From contig JAITQG010000014.1 of NCBI GenBank assembly GCA_031289015.1, forward strand, positions 34,960 to 98,959: DNA of 64,000 nt, in the 5' to 3' direction. The stretch comes from Lactobacillaceae bacterium (GTDB lineage Bacteria > Bacillota > Bacilli > Lactobacillales > Lactobacillaceae). The notes under the pieces were generated by a model. The model had not been told where the DNA came from. It searched no databases and saw only the letters and a list, made by a program, of their open reading frames with translations. This document shows, in pieces, positions 24,101 to 33,435 of the stretch. The position numbers were made by a program, and so were the translations under genes. Each line of letters begins with the position of its first letter. The first letter of the stretch is position 1.

Positions 24101-27100
24101 TTAACTAGCATTGGTGCTAGTGCGTTCCTTAACGCACCAATTGAAGATTTGGATGTCACGGGCTGTTTGAATCTTACAACAATTGGCAATAGTGCGTTTA
24201 ATAAAGCGGCCGGGTTGACGCACATTACTGGTATTTCTGACTTGAGTAAATTGAATTCGATTGGCCGGAGTGCATTTTATGCTTCACCACTGGATGATCG
24301 GTTTGATTTTCGTTATTTCCCTAACTTGACGTACATTGGGTATACTGCCTTTTATAACGCCAAGTTTACGGTGGTCGACTTTAGTAATTCAACAAAAATT
24401 TCGAACATCGAAGACAACAATGTATTTGGAAATGTGTTGACCCTAAAAAAAGTTAGTTTCAATGGGTGTAGCGCATTAACGACAATCACTAATGGCACGT
24501 TCTATAACGCCCCAATTGAAGAACTGGATTTGACGGGGACTAAGTTAACGAACATTGGAACCAACGCTTTTAGATTGGCCAAGTTAAAAACCATTCAAGG
24601 CTTTGATTCACTAGCCACGCTCAAGACGATTGGTGACGGCGCATTTTATTCTTCACCCCTTGAAGAACTTGATTTCACTGGTGTGACAGAGTTGACCACG
24701 ATTGGTCAAGCGGCATTCTATAGTGCAAAATTGACTAGCCTTGATTTATCAAACCAACAAAAATTAATCCAGATTACCAAAGAAGCGTTCTATAATTCAC
24801 CGCTTGAATGGGTCAAAATCGGAGCGATTAACCCCACACAAGGAACTGCTACGACCAAGAATCTCTATAACGTCGCTGGCATTCCGACCGGCTATCGAAT
24901 CAGTAGCAAAAATATTGACGTGCCAGTTTATATCAAAGGCCCTGCGCCAAGCACCATTTTAGGGGGCGTAAATTGGGGCTATCACGTGATTTATGATGAG
25001 ATTCCAGTGTCATATTTTGACAAAGATAACAATCAAATCGCGCGTAATTCGACCCTGGATGCCTACAACGGTTTGGTGGTCACACCACCACAAATTTATG
25101 GTTATCAACGTGAAGCAACCACGGTTGAACACAATGTACCAGGCAGTGACGATAAAGCAACTGGTACCGTAACGTTGACGAACCCGGGTAATTTGCCAGA
25201 CTATAAGGCAGCTGGCTTGAAGTTTTATTACACGCCATTAGCTGATTCTGTCTTAGCACCGTATAACGGCAACGAATTGTTCTTTACGCCGATTAAGACG
25301 GTGGGCCGCTTGGATCAAAAGATGAGTACCAAGTTAACTTTGAGCACCAAAATGAAGAATGCTGGCTTGACTAATTTCAAGGGGACAATCGAAGTTCACT
25401 ATGATGCGACGTTGATTGATCCAAATTCATTTACCTTTACCCAAGAAAGTCAGTACTACACGGTAGCCAATCCAGCGGATACCCCCGGGGTGTTGAAGTT
25501 TGTCTTCACTGAGACTTACAACAATATCGTTGAAGGTTCGACAAGCATGCTGGCGCCGACGATTTCATTCAAGTTGCGAAATGACGGCACCGTGCCATAT
25601 AATGCACCGATTGTCATGGAAGCGTACTTGATGGACGGTACTTTGATGGCCAACAAGGCTGACGAAATCACGATTAAGGGGATTTATAACCATTCCAATC
25701 TCGAAAAGACCGACAACTTGTATGAACACAGTATCAATCGGGGCGGTTTGGACGAATTGGGGCTCTTTAAAGACACCAGTGATTTGGCGATTAACTACTC
25801 GTTCAAATTCCCGCTGGAACGTAATATTGAGAGCTATGAATTAATCGATAAACTTCCAACGTATCAAGCTTATCAAGTCGATGAGACCGGCGCACCAGTC
25901 GTTAATGACGGGGTCGTGCAAGTCGAAACTTTGCGGCCGCACCTATCTGCAGCAAGTATCGCATTGGGTTGGCATTATACCGATGACGCGGGCAATCCGA
26001 TTGAAGCAAATCTTGATGGAACGCCAACGGATACCGTAAATGCGACTCATGTACGCCGCTCGCGTGGTGATGGCGATAGTCAAAAGCTCAATACCAAAGA
26101 TATCAACGCTGGAGTCTTGACGCTGATTTATCCACACGTTACGCCAACTGGCAATGCAAATATTCATAACACTGCTGAAATTAGCGCGGTGCCAGTGGAT
26201 ACGAATGGTAAATTTGATGAAATTTCACAAAGCTTAGATGGTGAAGCCTACACGGAACCGGTGATGACGTCAGAAGCGACGGTGAGCACCAAGGTGTATA
26301 GCTATGAATCAAGTAATCCAACGCCAACGCCGGCACCAAGCACCACGAATTTATATGTGAATAATTACGCGACATTCTCAGGCACAAACACGAATCAGGC
26401 CCCCGGCTATCGGGATAATTATCTCTACGACACGACCGGCGATAAGGCCCGCGAACAAAAGTGGCGGATGCCAGTCACCGTGCAAGACAGTACTAATACG
26501 GTGCAATTGGAAAGCGTAACGCTCAAGCATGAGTTGACGACCAATGCGATTGGGGTTTTGAAATATACAAAGGTTGACGCCAGTGATTTCGCACAACCAA
26601 TCATTACCGCATATAGTGCAGATGGTACGACCGAATTGTATGTTTCAAATGGTGACAAGGTGATTGAATTCCCGGCTTCGATTCAAGCCGAAATTCGCTA
26701 TATCACGATTACTGATCCAACAATTTCGGTCAAAAACACCTCGATCTCTAAGACGGCCGTGATTTCAACGGCCATGATTGCCCCAGCTGCGACGCATTAT
26801 CAAACACCAATGCTCGCCAAGGATAATCAATTCTACACGAAGGCGTCAATGAGTGCGGTTTCTGTCTTACCGGCCACGGCTGGCACAGTCTATAACCAAA
26901 AGCAGACGGTTGAAGATTACTATGAAATCCGCGAGCCAAAGGTGGGTGTGCAAGTCACTGATCAATTGATTGATAAGGTTGGCGGTTCAGCAATTTCGAC
27001 CCGTGACACGCATGAAGTGTTCAAGTATGATTCAGTCTTTTACCGGGTTGGGATGAACGTCATTGATGAAAATACGAATAAAATTTTGACCGACGCATAT

Positions 27101-30100
27101 TTGTTGGATGGAGCAACTTTCCATAATGTCAAAGTCACGATTGAAATGCCTAAAGCAATTAATCCATTGGAATTCGTCAAGGACAATACCTTGATTCAAG
27201 GGACGACCAATTTGGCAGTGAAATTCACTAGCACGGCGAACAAGAACAAGATTATCTTGACGGCCGACACGCTGAATCCTAAAGTGGTTAAACTGTTTGG
27301 TGACGTGAAAGCCACGGTCGGCATCTACGCCAATAATCAAACGACCTATGACCAACAAGTCTATATGGAGTTTGATGATGAGGACAACGTTGCCACGCAA
27401 GCAAGTCAAGGTGCTACAGAAGATGATTTCACGATTGATCGAATTGATACCAATGCGGATCAAACGACGCTGAATCCTGACTATCCTGAAAATGCCTTGC
27501 ATGCGGCCAAGTCGATCTTTGTTTATGCAACTGAAGGTCTCAGCATTTCAAAGTTCGTCCAGACACAAACTGCTAGTGGGGATGAGACGCCGTTGAACAA
27601 CGACGATCAAGCTACCCTGGTTCATGGCGGCGGGTTACTGAAATATACCCTGGCGATTGCCAACATCACAACGGCTGACCAAGAGTTACCAACCTTTGTC
27701 GATGTCTTGCCTTACGCAAATGATCGCGAAATCACATCGCCAACCAGCCGGGGCACGAGTGCGCTGAATGGTTCGCAAGTGAAGTTGACTGGACCGATTG
27801 AATTAACAAACGATGATTATAATGTTGAATATTTGGTTAGCCAAACCAACATTGACTATCACGTTCAAGGTGCATCGGTCACAGCTGATGAGTACTTTGA
27901 CCCTAGCAACGACTATAAGCTCGGTTCGCTCATTGAAATCGAGCCACCGCATTGGGTGACCGCTGCTCAATTGGATTTCAATTATAATCCACTCACATCA
28001 GGGGGCCTCGAGGATGCAAGCAAGGTCCGCGCAATTCGGGTGACGCCAAAGTCGACGGCAACCAAGCTCATCGGTGGTGCCTTTATTGAAGCCACGGTTT
28101 CAATGCAGGCCCCTGAGTATTTGCCAACTTTGCTGGGTGCTAAAATCGCTAACAGCTTTGCGTATAAGAATGCTGAAACGGCTGATCGCTTTGTTGAAAG
28201 TAACGCAGCCAAGGCCGAAATTGAAGCCCCAGCCGCTGCCTTGACGATTAAGAAGGTCGACTCACGTGATCAACATGCTATGGCCGGCGTTTCATTTGGC
28301 CTCTATGATACAGCCAACAAGCTTTTGCAACAAAAGACGACTGATGCCAACGGACTAGCCACGTTTACTGACTTGTCAAAGACGAACTACAAGCTCAAAG
28401 AAATGGCGACCCCAAGTGGTTATAAGCCAGATACGGAGTTTAAAGCCGTTTCAGCTGATGTGTTTGATACATTGACGGATGGCGTCTTCACGAATTCAAC
28501 ACCGTTTGTGATTACCAATGAAGAAAATGCACGAATCGGTGATGTCCGCATTCACAATATTGATGCCGCTGATCATAATATCGCTAACGTAGAGTTCTCG
28601 TTGGTCGGTAACGGAATCAATACGACGAGCGCCCCAACGAATAATGGCAATATCCTCTTCTCTGGGTTACCAGTTGGCCTATACACGGTCACGCAACGAA
28701 AGACGTCTGTACTAGGTAAGTTGCTAGCAGTTGACACCTTCCAAATCGAGATCAAAGACGATAATTCAATAGAAACTGGTGGTGTCGGGGCGACCTACGT
28801 CGAAGTGCATACTAATCAGCCAAACAATGTCTACATGCAAGAAGAAGCTGATGATACGTTCAGCAAGAAGGTTGTTGAAGTCAAAAACGACACGGTTCCA
28901 ATCGAAGCTTACAAGGGTGGCACAAGTAATGAAGCTAGGTTTGATACGCCGGTCTGGGATTCGGGTTGGTCAACTTCAACGCTCAAGCCATTAAGTGGCG
29001 CGCGATTTGCATTGTATACGTATGATCCAACTGCTGAAGAGTTGGGGACAGAATGGATTAACCGGACCGTGACCAACGTGACGACAAGTGGTGGGCAAAC
29101 GACTTTGGGCGATTTGAAGGCAAATGCCATTTACAAATTAGTCGAAATTCAAACGCCAATTAACTATGTTGGGCCAACTAATCTTGAAGACGATGTCGAG
29201 ATGGAAAAGTTCACCACGTACTTCAAGTTGAATGACCGTGGCGAAATGCTTTACCTAGATGGTGTGACGGATCCAGCGCCAAAGACGAATACTTGGTCAA
29301 ACAAGGTTGCCGTCAAAAATAATGCCGCCGAGCAAACGAGTTCATTGCACATCCAAGACGTGGACGTGCAAGATGAGGATTTGAAACTTGAGGGCATTGA
29401 ATACACGCTTGAAAAAGAAGTTTCAACGAATGTTTGGGACTTGGTAAAGAACGGTGAAGACGATGCCTTTGCGACTGACGATCATGGTGAAATCAATGTT
29501 AGTGACCTGACCTTTGGGAATTATCGGATCCGCCAAACCAAGACGATTACCAGTTACTTAATTACCGAATTTGAACGGACATTCACCGTTGAAAAGTACA
29601 TACCTGATCAAAGCAAGAGTTACCTCGTGAAAAATCAAAGCTTAGAACCAAAGATTATTAAGGGTGATTATGTGGGCACGTATCAAAAGAATGACACGAT
29701 TGAAAATGCCCAATTGTTAGCCTTAGAAGCGACCTTGACGAGTCAGGGATTGTACCCACAACGGACCGTGGAAAGCGACGGACGGATTAAGCTGATGGCT
29801 GGTCTGCCGAACTCGATTTACAAGGTTGTTGAGGAACGTGGTGAAAACGAGCACATTTGGGCAATCATGAGTGATGTAACCGGCCAAGTTAATTTAACTG
29901 ACGCGGTTGATTACACCAACTTGATGCCGATTTTGGCGGACGGCCGGGTCACTGCAGCGGCATTTGCATATTTGCCAAAGCACACCTTAGCCTGTCAAGA
30001 AGATGCAACGTACACTTTGACAGAAGTCCAATCACCACTCCATTACAAGTTGAACACAACGCCATATGTCTACACGCCGGCTCTCGAGCGCCAAGCCATT

Positions 30101-31297
30101 AACCGGAATTATGGTAAGTGGATTGGGCTTGAAGACGTGGCGACTTTGCACAACCTATACATTTCAACCAATGAAATCTTGCGTAAAAACAATGCTTTCC
30201 AACGGTTGGGTGGCGTGACCTTTGAGTTAGTCAATGAAAATGGCCGCTCATATGGCACAAGCACTACAAGTAGTGAAGGGTTGTTGAGTTACTTGAACAT
30301 TCCAACCGGCGTGTATTACCTTGTGCAAATCCAAGGGTCTGCCAGTGTGAAGCCAACGCCAAATCAAGCCTATAAGATTAACTTTAACGGGCGCAATGAC
30401 GTTGATGCAGCCACGATTGGGGTGACGCCCGCCGATACTTTGGATGAAGAGAATGAACCTTGGTATGAAAATGCTTGTGCGCATCTCGTCACAACCGATG
30501 GGGATGCACAAATTAATGTCGATTACGAAGGCTTCAGTCGCTTAGAAGTGATTAGCCAAAACAAGCAAGGTGGAACAATTGCTGGTGATGTCTATGAATT
30601 GACGACACCGGGTGGCACAACGCAACGTTACACAACTAATGAAGATGGTCAAACGACGATCGGCGGGTTGTTGAAACAAGCCACACCTTACAAGTTGGAG
30701 TTAGTGCAACGTTCAGGCGGCCGGGTCTTGCCAATCGAACAAGCTGATCGTACTTGGTATTTCAATGAAACAACGGTTGGTGCCGGGGCTGAGATGGTTT
30801 ACTGTGATAGTACAGGTGAGCCACTGGTTGCTCCAACTGACAAGGTTGAGTTCATTCCAAACCTCCCAAGTAATGAAAGCAAGGGTGCACTGGCCCGCTT
30901 CACCAATATCATGCCTGGAAACACCGCTGAATACACGGTGACGATTCCAGAAACGATTAATACTTCGGTCAGCGATTTCACGCAACCAGATAGCACGGTT
31001 GTCAGCAATGTGGTGGCCGACGTGAAATACTTTGGTGAAAACAATCTCAAGTTGCAAATTTCAACTGGCGATAACGTCGACGTAATCCAACAAAATACTA
31101 ATCCCATTGCCCAACATTTGACGTTTAATACGACGACACTGTTTGGGGATGCGAATGTCGTAATTTTGGGCGATAACCCAGACGATACGCTTTATCAAAA
31201 CGTACCGATCGCACTCCAACGGCCACTTGGGACCCCAAGATGGTCAGATAAGTACTCAGGTAATTTGACGTTTAACATCGCGGCAGTGCCTAAGTAA
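21107..31297 (+). CDS. giant secreted BspA-type LRR / SpaA-domain adhesin
   Basis: A 3396-residue exported protein. Signal peptide 1-36 (...WQALARA/DEL). LRR_5 (BspA/TpLRR) repeats with the TSIGxxAF / LxxVDLS pattern run from about 82 to 225 and about 430 to 1245. MucBP-like segments lie at about 241-320 (INVDYVDHKG) and 1270-1375. A long beta-rich region, about 1380-2370, has no repeat I can name. From about 2377 there is a string of SpaA/Cna-B-like domains (LTIKKVDS, YKLKEMATPSGY, YKLVEIQTPINY, YTLTEVQSPLHY), whose Lys/Glu pairs could form isopeptide bonds. It ends in YSGNLTFNIAAVPK with no LPXTG and no membrane anchor. Probably an adhesin; partner unknown. Monocistronic. Confidence 0.88.
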   Translation: MKSKLMKRSVHIFAMVIMLTQLFVPIIPAWQALARADELYISTDFTYSADEDTVEGFSAAGSLKYTSNSDHKLNIPTKSDDEQTDITSIGRHAFQNLTLETVDLPATIQSIQDYAFDRNAIKTVNFTELANLTTIGEAAFRANQLKTVKLTSALTSIGSSAFANNDLTSVEGANVAQLTSVQTVSDSAFDGNKLTEIAFGDALTTIGNDAFKGNGQIVKVTTTSAQAIPSRYTQGDGFVVNPLSINVDYVDHKGALLEKTTLGNNFATGTKFYLKGDTFTKAEIDGLSKDIAGYTYLETSPADGFELTSSTSITVRYVKNDAIPTLSASNLYYLTDPEEVITEAMVKSRISAKTAGGVTIPADNITISVENGTFPLSRENDYTYHIHVRVVDNLGNPATTNIDVEVFTALADQEIGNGWYYRDFKYYGTYLAGFSQSGVDKLLAGNGDLVFPGVNPETKNPLTVVGNVNIEGAFSFNTAEYRPLMISMNFEQMTGLASIEESAFSNLINLERLSFRGLRNLTGLPGRGYGTPFEASPKLTQLDMTGCTAFTTFGRSCFANSPITKLTGLESLTNLKTIDESTFQKATFTEGFDFRLLPKLAIIGNNAFSDSQMPVVDLTQCTNLYSLGGSYAYGGGIFRNNKAVTRVDMSGLTKLTNISQAMFVSSTKLTSVNISNMPLLDTIGDGAFQNSVLTELNWSNLPKLKNIGQYAFYSLPIEELDLTTFPLLTTIGVRAFGNNTKLKRVDLSNLDKLTTINSGAFMYAPLESLNLTNCSNLTSINNNAFEKAILEQIAGIETVTKLTTLSDYAFYWSPFTAGFDFHLFPNLKTIGNYAFYSAKFTELDLSNLKALTGIGENAFGNAVNLEKVDLSGANLMNFTGGSVFRYAPIVDLDMTGCTGVKTFTNNIFEKAKLETITGLADLSAVTSINNYAFMNSPFTNGFNFQAFPNLTYIGIQAFLNAKFQEVDLSNLTKLTTIVEGAFNNATNLTKVNLRGERALTSIGASAFLNAPIEDLDVTGCLNLTTIGNSAFNKAAGLTHITGISDLSKLNSIGRSAFYASPLDDRFDFRYFPNLTYIGYTAFYNAKFTVVDFSNSTKISNIEDNNVFGNVLTLKKVSFNGCSALTTITNGTFYNAPIEELDLTGTKLTNIGTNAFRLAKLKTIQGFDSLATLKTIGDGAFYSSPLEELDFTGVTELTTIGQAAFYSAKLTSLDLSNQQKLIQITKEAFYNSPLEWVKIGAINPTQGTATTKNLYNVAGIPTGYRISSKNIDVPVYIKGPAPSTILGGVNWGYHVIYDEIPVSYFDKDNNQIARNSTLDAYNGLVVTPPQIYGYQREATTVEHNVPGSDDKATGTVTLTNPGNLPDYKAAGLKFYYTPLADSVLAPYNGNELFFTPIKTVGRLDQKMSTKLTLSTKMKNAGLTNFKGTIEVHYDATLIDPNSFTFTQESQYYTVANPADTPGVLKFVFTETYNNIVEGSTSMLAPTISFKLRNDGTVPYNAPIVMEAYLMDGTLMANKADEITIKGIYNHSNLEKTDNLYEHSINRGGLDELGLFKDTSDLAINYSFKFPLERNIESYELIDKLPTYQAYQVDETGAPVVNDGVVQVETLRPHLSAASIALGWHYTDDAGNPIEANLDGTPTDTVNATHVRRSRGDGDSQKLNTKDINAGVLTLIYPHVTPTGNANIHNTAEISAVPVDTNGKFDEISQSLDGEAYTEPVMTSEATVSTKVYSYESSNPTPTPAPSTTNLYVNNYATFSGTNTNQAPGYRDNYLYDTTGDKAREQKWRMPVTVQDSTNTVQLESVTLKHELTTNAIGVLKYTKVDASDFAQPIITAYSADGTTELYVSNGDKVIEFPASIQAEIRYITITDPTISVKNTSISKTAVISTAMIAPAATHYQTPMLAKDNQFYTKASMSAVSVLPATAGTVYNQKQTVEDYYEIREPKVGVQVTDQLIDKVGGSAISTRDTHEVFKYDSVFYRVGMNVIDENTNKILTDAYLLDGATFHNVKVTIEMPKAINPLEFVKDNTLIQGTTNLAVKFTSTANKNKIILTADTLNPKVVKLFGDVKATVGIYANNQTTYDQQVYMEFDDEDNVATQASQGATEDDFTIDRIDTNADQTTLNPDYPENALHAAKSIFVYATEGLSISKFVQTQTASGDETPLNNDDQATLVHGGGLLKYTLAIANITTADQELPTFVDVLPYANDREITSPTSRGTSALNGSQVKLTGPIELTNDDYNVEYLVSQTNIDYHVQGASVTADEYFDPSNDYKLGSLIEIEPPHWVTAAQLDFNYNPLTSGGLEDASKVRAIRVTPKSTATKLIGGAFIEATVSMQAPEYLPTLLGAKIANSFAYKNAETADRFVESNAAKAEIEAPAAALTIKKVDSRDQHAMAGVSFGLYDTANKLLQQKTTDANGLATFTDLSKTNYKLKEMATPSGYKPDTEFKAVSADVFDTLTDGVFTNSTPFVITNEENARIGDVRIHNIDAADHNIANVEFSLVGNGINTTSAPTNNGNILFSGLPVGLYTVTQRKTSVLGKLLAVDTFQIEIKDDNSIETGGVGATYVEVHTNQPNNVYMQEEADDTFSKKVVEVKNDTVPIEAYKGGTSNEARFDTPVWDSGWSTSTLKPLSGARFALYTYDPTAEELGTEWINRTVTNVTTSGGQTTLGDLKANAIYKLVEIQTPINYVGPTNLEDDVEMEKFTTYFKLNDRGEMLYLDGVTDPAPKTNTWSNKVAVKNNAAEQTSSLHIQDVDVQDEDLKLEGIEYTLEKEVSTNVWDLVKNGEDDAFATDDHGEINVSDLTFGNYRIRQTKTITSYLITEFERTFTVEKYIPDQSKSYLVKNQSLEPKIIKGDYVGTYQKNDTIENAQLLALEATLTSQGLYPQRTVESDGRIKLMAGLPNSIYKVVEERGENEHIWAIMSDVTGQVNLTDAVDYTNLMPILADGRVTAAAFAYLPKHTLACQEDATYTLTEVQSPLHYKLNTTPYVYTPALERQAINRNYGKWIGLEDVATLHNLYISTNEILRKNNAFQRLGGVTFELVNENGRSYGTSTTSSEGLLSYLNIPTGVYYLVQIQGSASVKPTPNQAYKINFNGRNDVDAATIGVTPADTLDEENEPWYENACAHLVTTDGDAQINVDYEGFSRLEVISQNKQGGTIAGDVYELTTPGGTTQRYTTNEDGQTTIGGLLKQATPYKLELVQRSGGRVLPIEQADRTWYFNETTVGAGAEMVYCDSTGEPLVAPTDKVEFIPNLPSNESKGALARFTNIMPGNTAEYTVTIPETINTSVSDFTQPDSTVVSNVVADVKYFGENNLKLQISTGDNVDVIQQNTNPIAQHLTFNTTTLFGDANVVILGDNPDDTLYQNVPIALQRPLGTPRWSDKYSGNLTFNIAAVPK

Positions 31298-31306
31298 ACG
31301 AAATAC

Positions 31307-31347
31307 AAAAACCAGCCTTCCCCGTAATTGGGTGAGGCTGGTTTTTT
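31307..31347. terminator. bidirectional terminator after the giant gene
   Basis: AAAAACCAGCCTTCCCC / GGGTGAGGCTGGTTTTTT stem-loop between two convergent genes. Confidence 0.9.
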
Positions 31348-31354
31348 GCTGTGA

Positions 31355-32449
31355 TTACTTAGGGATTTTAATATAATATTTTGTATATCTGTTTGCCCCT
31401 GTTTTGCCAAGCAAGTCTTTATCTAACATTTCTTTTAAAATTTTATGGCCATGATAGGAAGACTCATACAATTGACTTAGTTGCCTAAAAGACGCTTGTT
31501 CAAGGTCTAGAACCTTGAGGTAAGTAGGCCTATACCGATCGTCAATGACATCTGCAATTGTTGTTACTAACGGGACCAACCAAATAACAAAAGTAGTTTT
31601 GCTAATGTCTGATTTGATATCTGGTTGGCGCAAATTGAATTGGGTGATTGTATCAAAAATTCTACGGCCACCGCTGCCTGTATGTTCACCAAGCTTTGCC
31701 CGGACAAACACATTGAAAATTTTAGGATTTCGGGCGATAGAACTTCCGCCAACAATGAACGATTGAGTAGACACTCGCATTTCACCGGGATTGGTTAATT
31801 CAATAAACTTATCATACATAGAAATTTTAATTTGAGAATCGTCAGCATAATCCGCGTGAACCAATGAATTTACCAGCGCTTCACGTAATACACGTTTCAC
31901 CCCACTCCCCATATCGATTCTAGTTTTACCGTCAGTTGAGATATTAAAAGCGTTTGTGACACGTGAATCCAATTTATCCCAAACATGATTGAAAAAACTA
32001 TAAATATTATTTGGTTCGCCAAGCTCACTAGAAGTTTTAACGCGATCAATATAGTCCACATCTTCGGGTTGATGCTTAACAATAAAATCTAAAAAGAAAT
32101 ATCTAAATACAGAAGTAATGGCTTCATAATTACCAAATAATAATAATGCGGCTTTGGTAAACTTTTTGGTTCGCTCAGAGGTTGAACGATCAGTTTGAAT
32201 AAGGCCCACGCGTTCTAAAAATGATTCGATGGATTCATCAGGTTCGATGTTGTCACTGGAATTAGTCGCTAAATCAGCTTGATAACGACGGATGTCAGCC
32301 AAATTAAAATCCTCAAGGGTAAAGTTATCGAGCAATTCTGAATCGATATCAGTATCAGTAAAAGTAATTACGGGATCCGCCAATGACTTAGGCAATCTAT
32401 TTTTTGAAGCAATTTTATATTCCAAATTTCCGCTGTCAGCTTTTAACAT
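31355..32449 (-). CDS. AlbA-type regulator/RecG-like HATPase protein, N-terminally short
   Basis: A 364-residue protein related to the Schlafen-AlbA_2 plus HATPase_c_4 family, often labelled putative transcriptional regulator or RecG-like. The middle shows REALVNSLVHADYADDSQIKISMYDKFIELTNPGEM, the degenerate GHKL ATPase box, and GSGGRRIFDTI; a winged-helix-like end follows. Full-length relatives begin with an AlbA_2 domain of about 120 residues, mostly absent here: the product starts near the GNLEYKIASKNRLPKS segment. The start at ATG 32449 is set by AGAGGG. It may be a 5'-truncated remnant or a short variant. Isolated between two terminators and AT-rich. Confidence 0.65.
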   Translation of the reverse strand: MLKADSGNLEYKIASKNRLPKSLADPVITFTDTDIDSELLDNFTLEDFNLADIRRYQADLATNSSDNIEPDESIESFLERVGLIQTDRSTSERTKKFTKAALLLFGNYEAITSVFRYFFLDFIVKHQPEDVDYIDRVKTSSELGEPNNIYSFFNHVWDKLDSRVTNAFNISTDGKTRIDMGSGVKRVLREALVNSLVHADYADDSQIKISMYDKFIELTNPGEMRVSTQSFIVGGSSIARNPKIFNVFVRAKLGEHTGSGGRRIFDTITQFNLRQPDIKSDISKTTFVIWLVPLVTTIADVIDDRYRPTYLKVLDLEQASFRQLSQLYESSYHGHKILKEMLDKDLLGKTGANRYTKYYIKIPK

Positions 32450-32534
32450 GTGGCCCTCTTTTCGTTCGTTGGCGTTTATTGGCGTACATTGAAGATTATT
32501 AACAAACACTGTTAAATCAACGGTTTAAAGCGTG

Positions 32535-32580
32535 ATTCAAACGGTGGACGTTTATAGAATCGGATTTTCAATCATAGAAA
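32535..32580. repeat. 46-bp direct repeat, copy 1
   Basis: Begins ATTCAAACGGTGGACG and ends ATCATAGAAA. It aligns without gaps to copy 2 at 32633-32678, with about seven differences. Each copy holds two TYATAGAA motifs. Situated in the divergent region upstream of the AlbA-like gene. Confidence 0.7.
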
Positions 32581-32632
32581 CAACTGCAGTTTACCATGTA
32601 TTAACGGCGATTGATACGAATTTACATAATAT

Positions 32633-32678
32633 ATTCAAACGGTGAACGTTCATAGAACCGTTTTTTCGTTCATAGAAA
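32633..32678. repeat. 46-bp direct repeat, copy 2
   Basis: Begins ATTCAAACGGTGAACG and ends GTTCATAGAAA, 52 bp after copy 1. It lies just before the hypothetical gene at 32713. Possible binding sites for a regulator of either flanking gene. Confidence 0.7.
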
Positions 32679-32712
32679 TTACTCCTTTTTTTGCATAGGA
32701 ATTGGGTGTTGA

Positions 32713-33177
32713 ATGCTAAACTTAATACCAAATGAAGAGACATTCTTCCAACTCACGGAGGCACAAATGATGACGACGGTACTACATGATTTTAATTTCT
32801 CGGCCTATGATCAATTCCTTGCAGAAATTGAGGGGCAACCAGTTGAATGGGCACCCGGACGCTCACTTGAGGTACATCCGCAATACGATGCACGCATGTT
32901 TGCGTTGGCTAAGGAGTTTGAGGGGTCAGATTATTTTGACAAGAACTTCAAGCGGACGCTCATGCAAAAGCAACATGAAGAGATTACTGAAGATGATGTT
33001 GATGAGATTGCGCGGACTTCTGAGGACTTCTTTGATGTGCGGGCGATTACTTCGGTGGTGATTTTTAATGAACGGCGCATGGATGGGATGTGGGCTTCGA
33101 TGACTGAGAAGGGGATTTTACGGCGGTTGTTGCAACGGTTGCAGAGTTTGACTCCTGAGGGATTTCCTAATTTTTAA
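32713..33177 (+). CDS. hypothetical protein, 154 residues
   Basis: A soluble, acidic protein (MLNLIPNEETFFQLTEAQMM...) with no signal peptide, membrane span or motif I recognise. Glu/Asp-rich helices in the middle (QKQHEEITEDDVDEIARTSEDFF) and a basic C-terminal helix (RRLLQRLQSL). No strong Shine-Dalgarno is present (TAGGAATTGGGTG at a distance). Codon use resembles chromosomal neighbours more than the AT-rich gene to its left. A clear terminator follows. Function unknown. Confidence 0.6.
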   Translation: MLNLIPNEETFFQLTEAQMMTTVLHDFNFSAYDQFLAEIEGQPVEWAPGRSLEVHPQYDARMFALAKEFEGSDYFDKNFKRTLMQKQHEEITEDDVDEIARTSEDFFDVRAITSVVIFNERRMDGMWASMTEKGILRRLLQRLQSLTPEGFPNF

Positions 33178-33194
33178 TTTCATATATATTTACT

Positions 33195-33227
33195 AGACCG
33201 TGAATCTTTCTTTCACGGTCTTTTTTT
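33195..33227 (+). terminator. terminator of the 154-residue hypothetical gene
   Basis: AGACCGTGAA / TTTCACGGTCTTTTTTT hairpin. Confidence 0.92.
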
Positions 33228-33244
33228 GTCCCTTTCAGGGACAA

Positions 33245-33435
33245 GGGATTTGGGTTTGGTGGGGTAATGGGCTCCGCATTGGGGCTGTTGAAGGGGGCGA
33301 CACGAACCAATACGACCAAAATTTTGCGGCCCAAGAGCGTGGGCCACAAAATGGGTCTTAATCGTTTCGCTACCTCGCTTAACCCCCTACAACAGCCCCA
33401 ATGCTCCGCCCATTACCCCACCAAACCCAAATCCC
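33245..33435. repeat. 191-bp long-hairpin element (type 1)
   Basis: The outer arms, about 53 bp each (left from GGGATTTGGGTTTGGTGG, right the near-exact reverse complement), enclose a centre that is itself self-complementary (GGCCCAAG / CGTGGGCC). The whole element can fold into one long hairpin. GC-rich against AT-rich surroundings and without a plausible gene. The 747-bp gap 33178-33924 is filled by this element, the type 2 element and two terminators. Confidence 0.8.
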
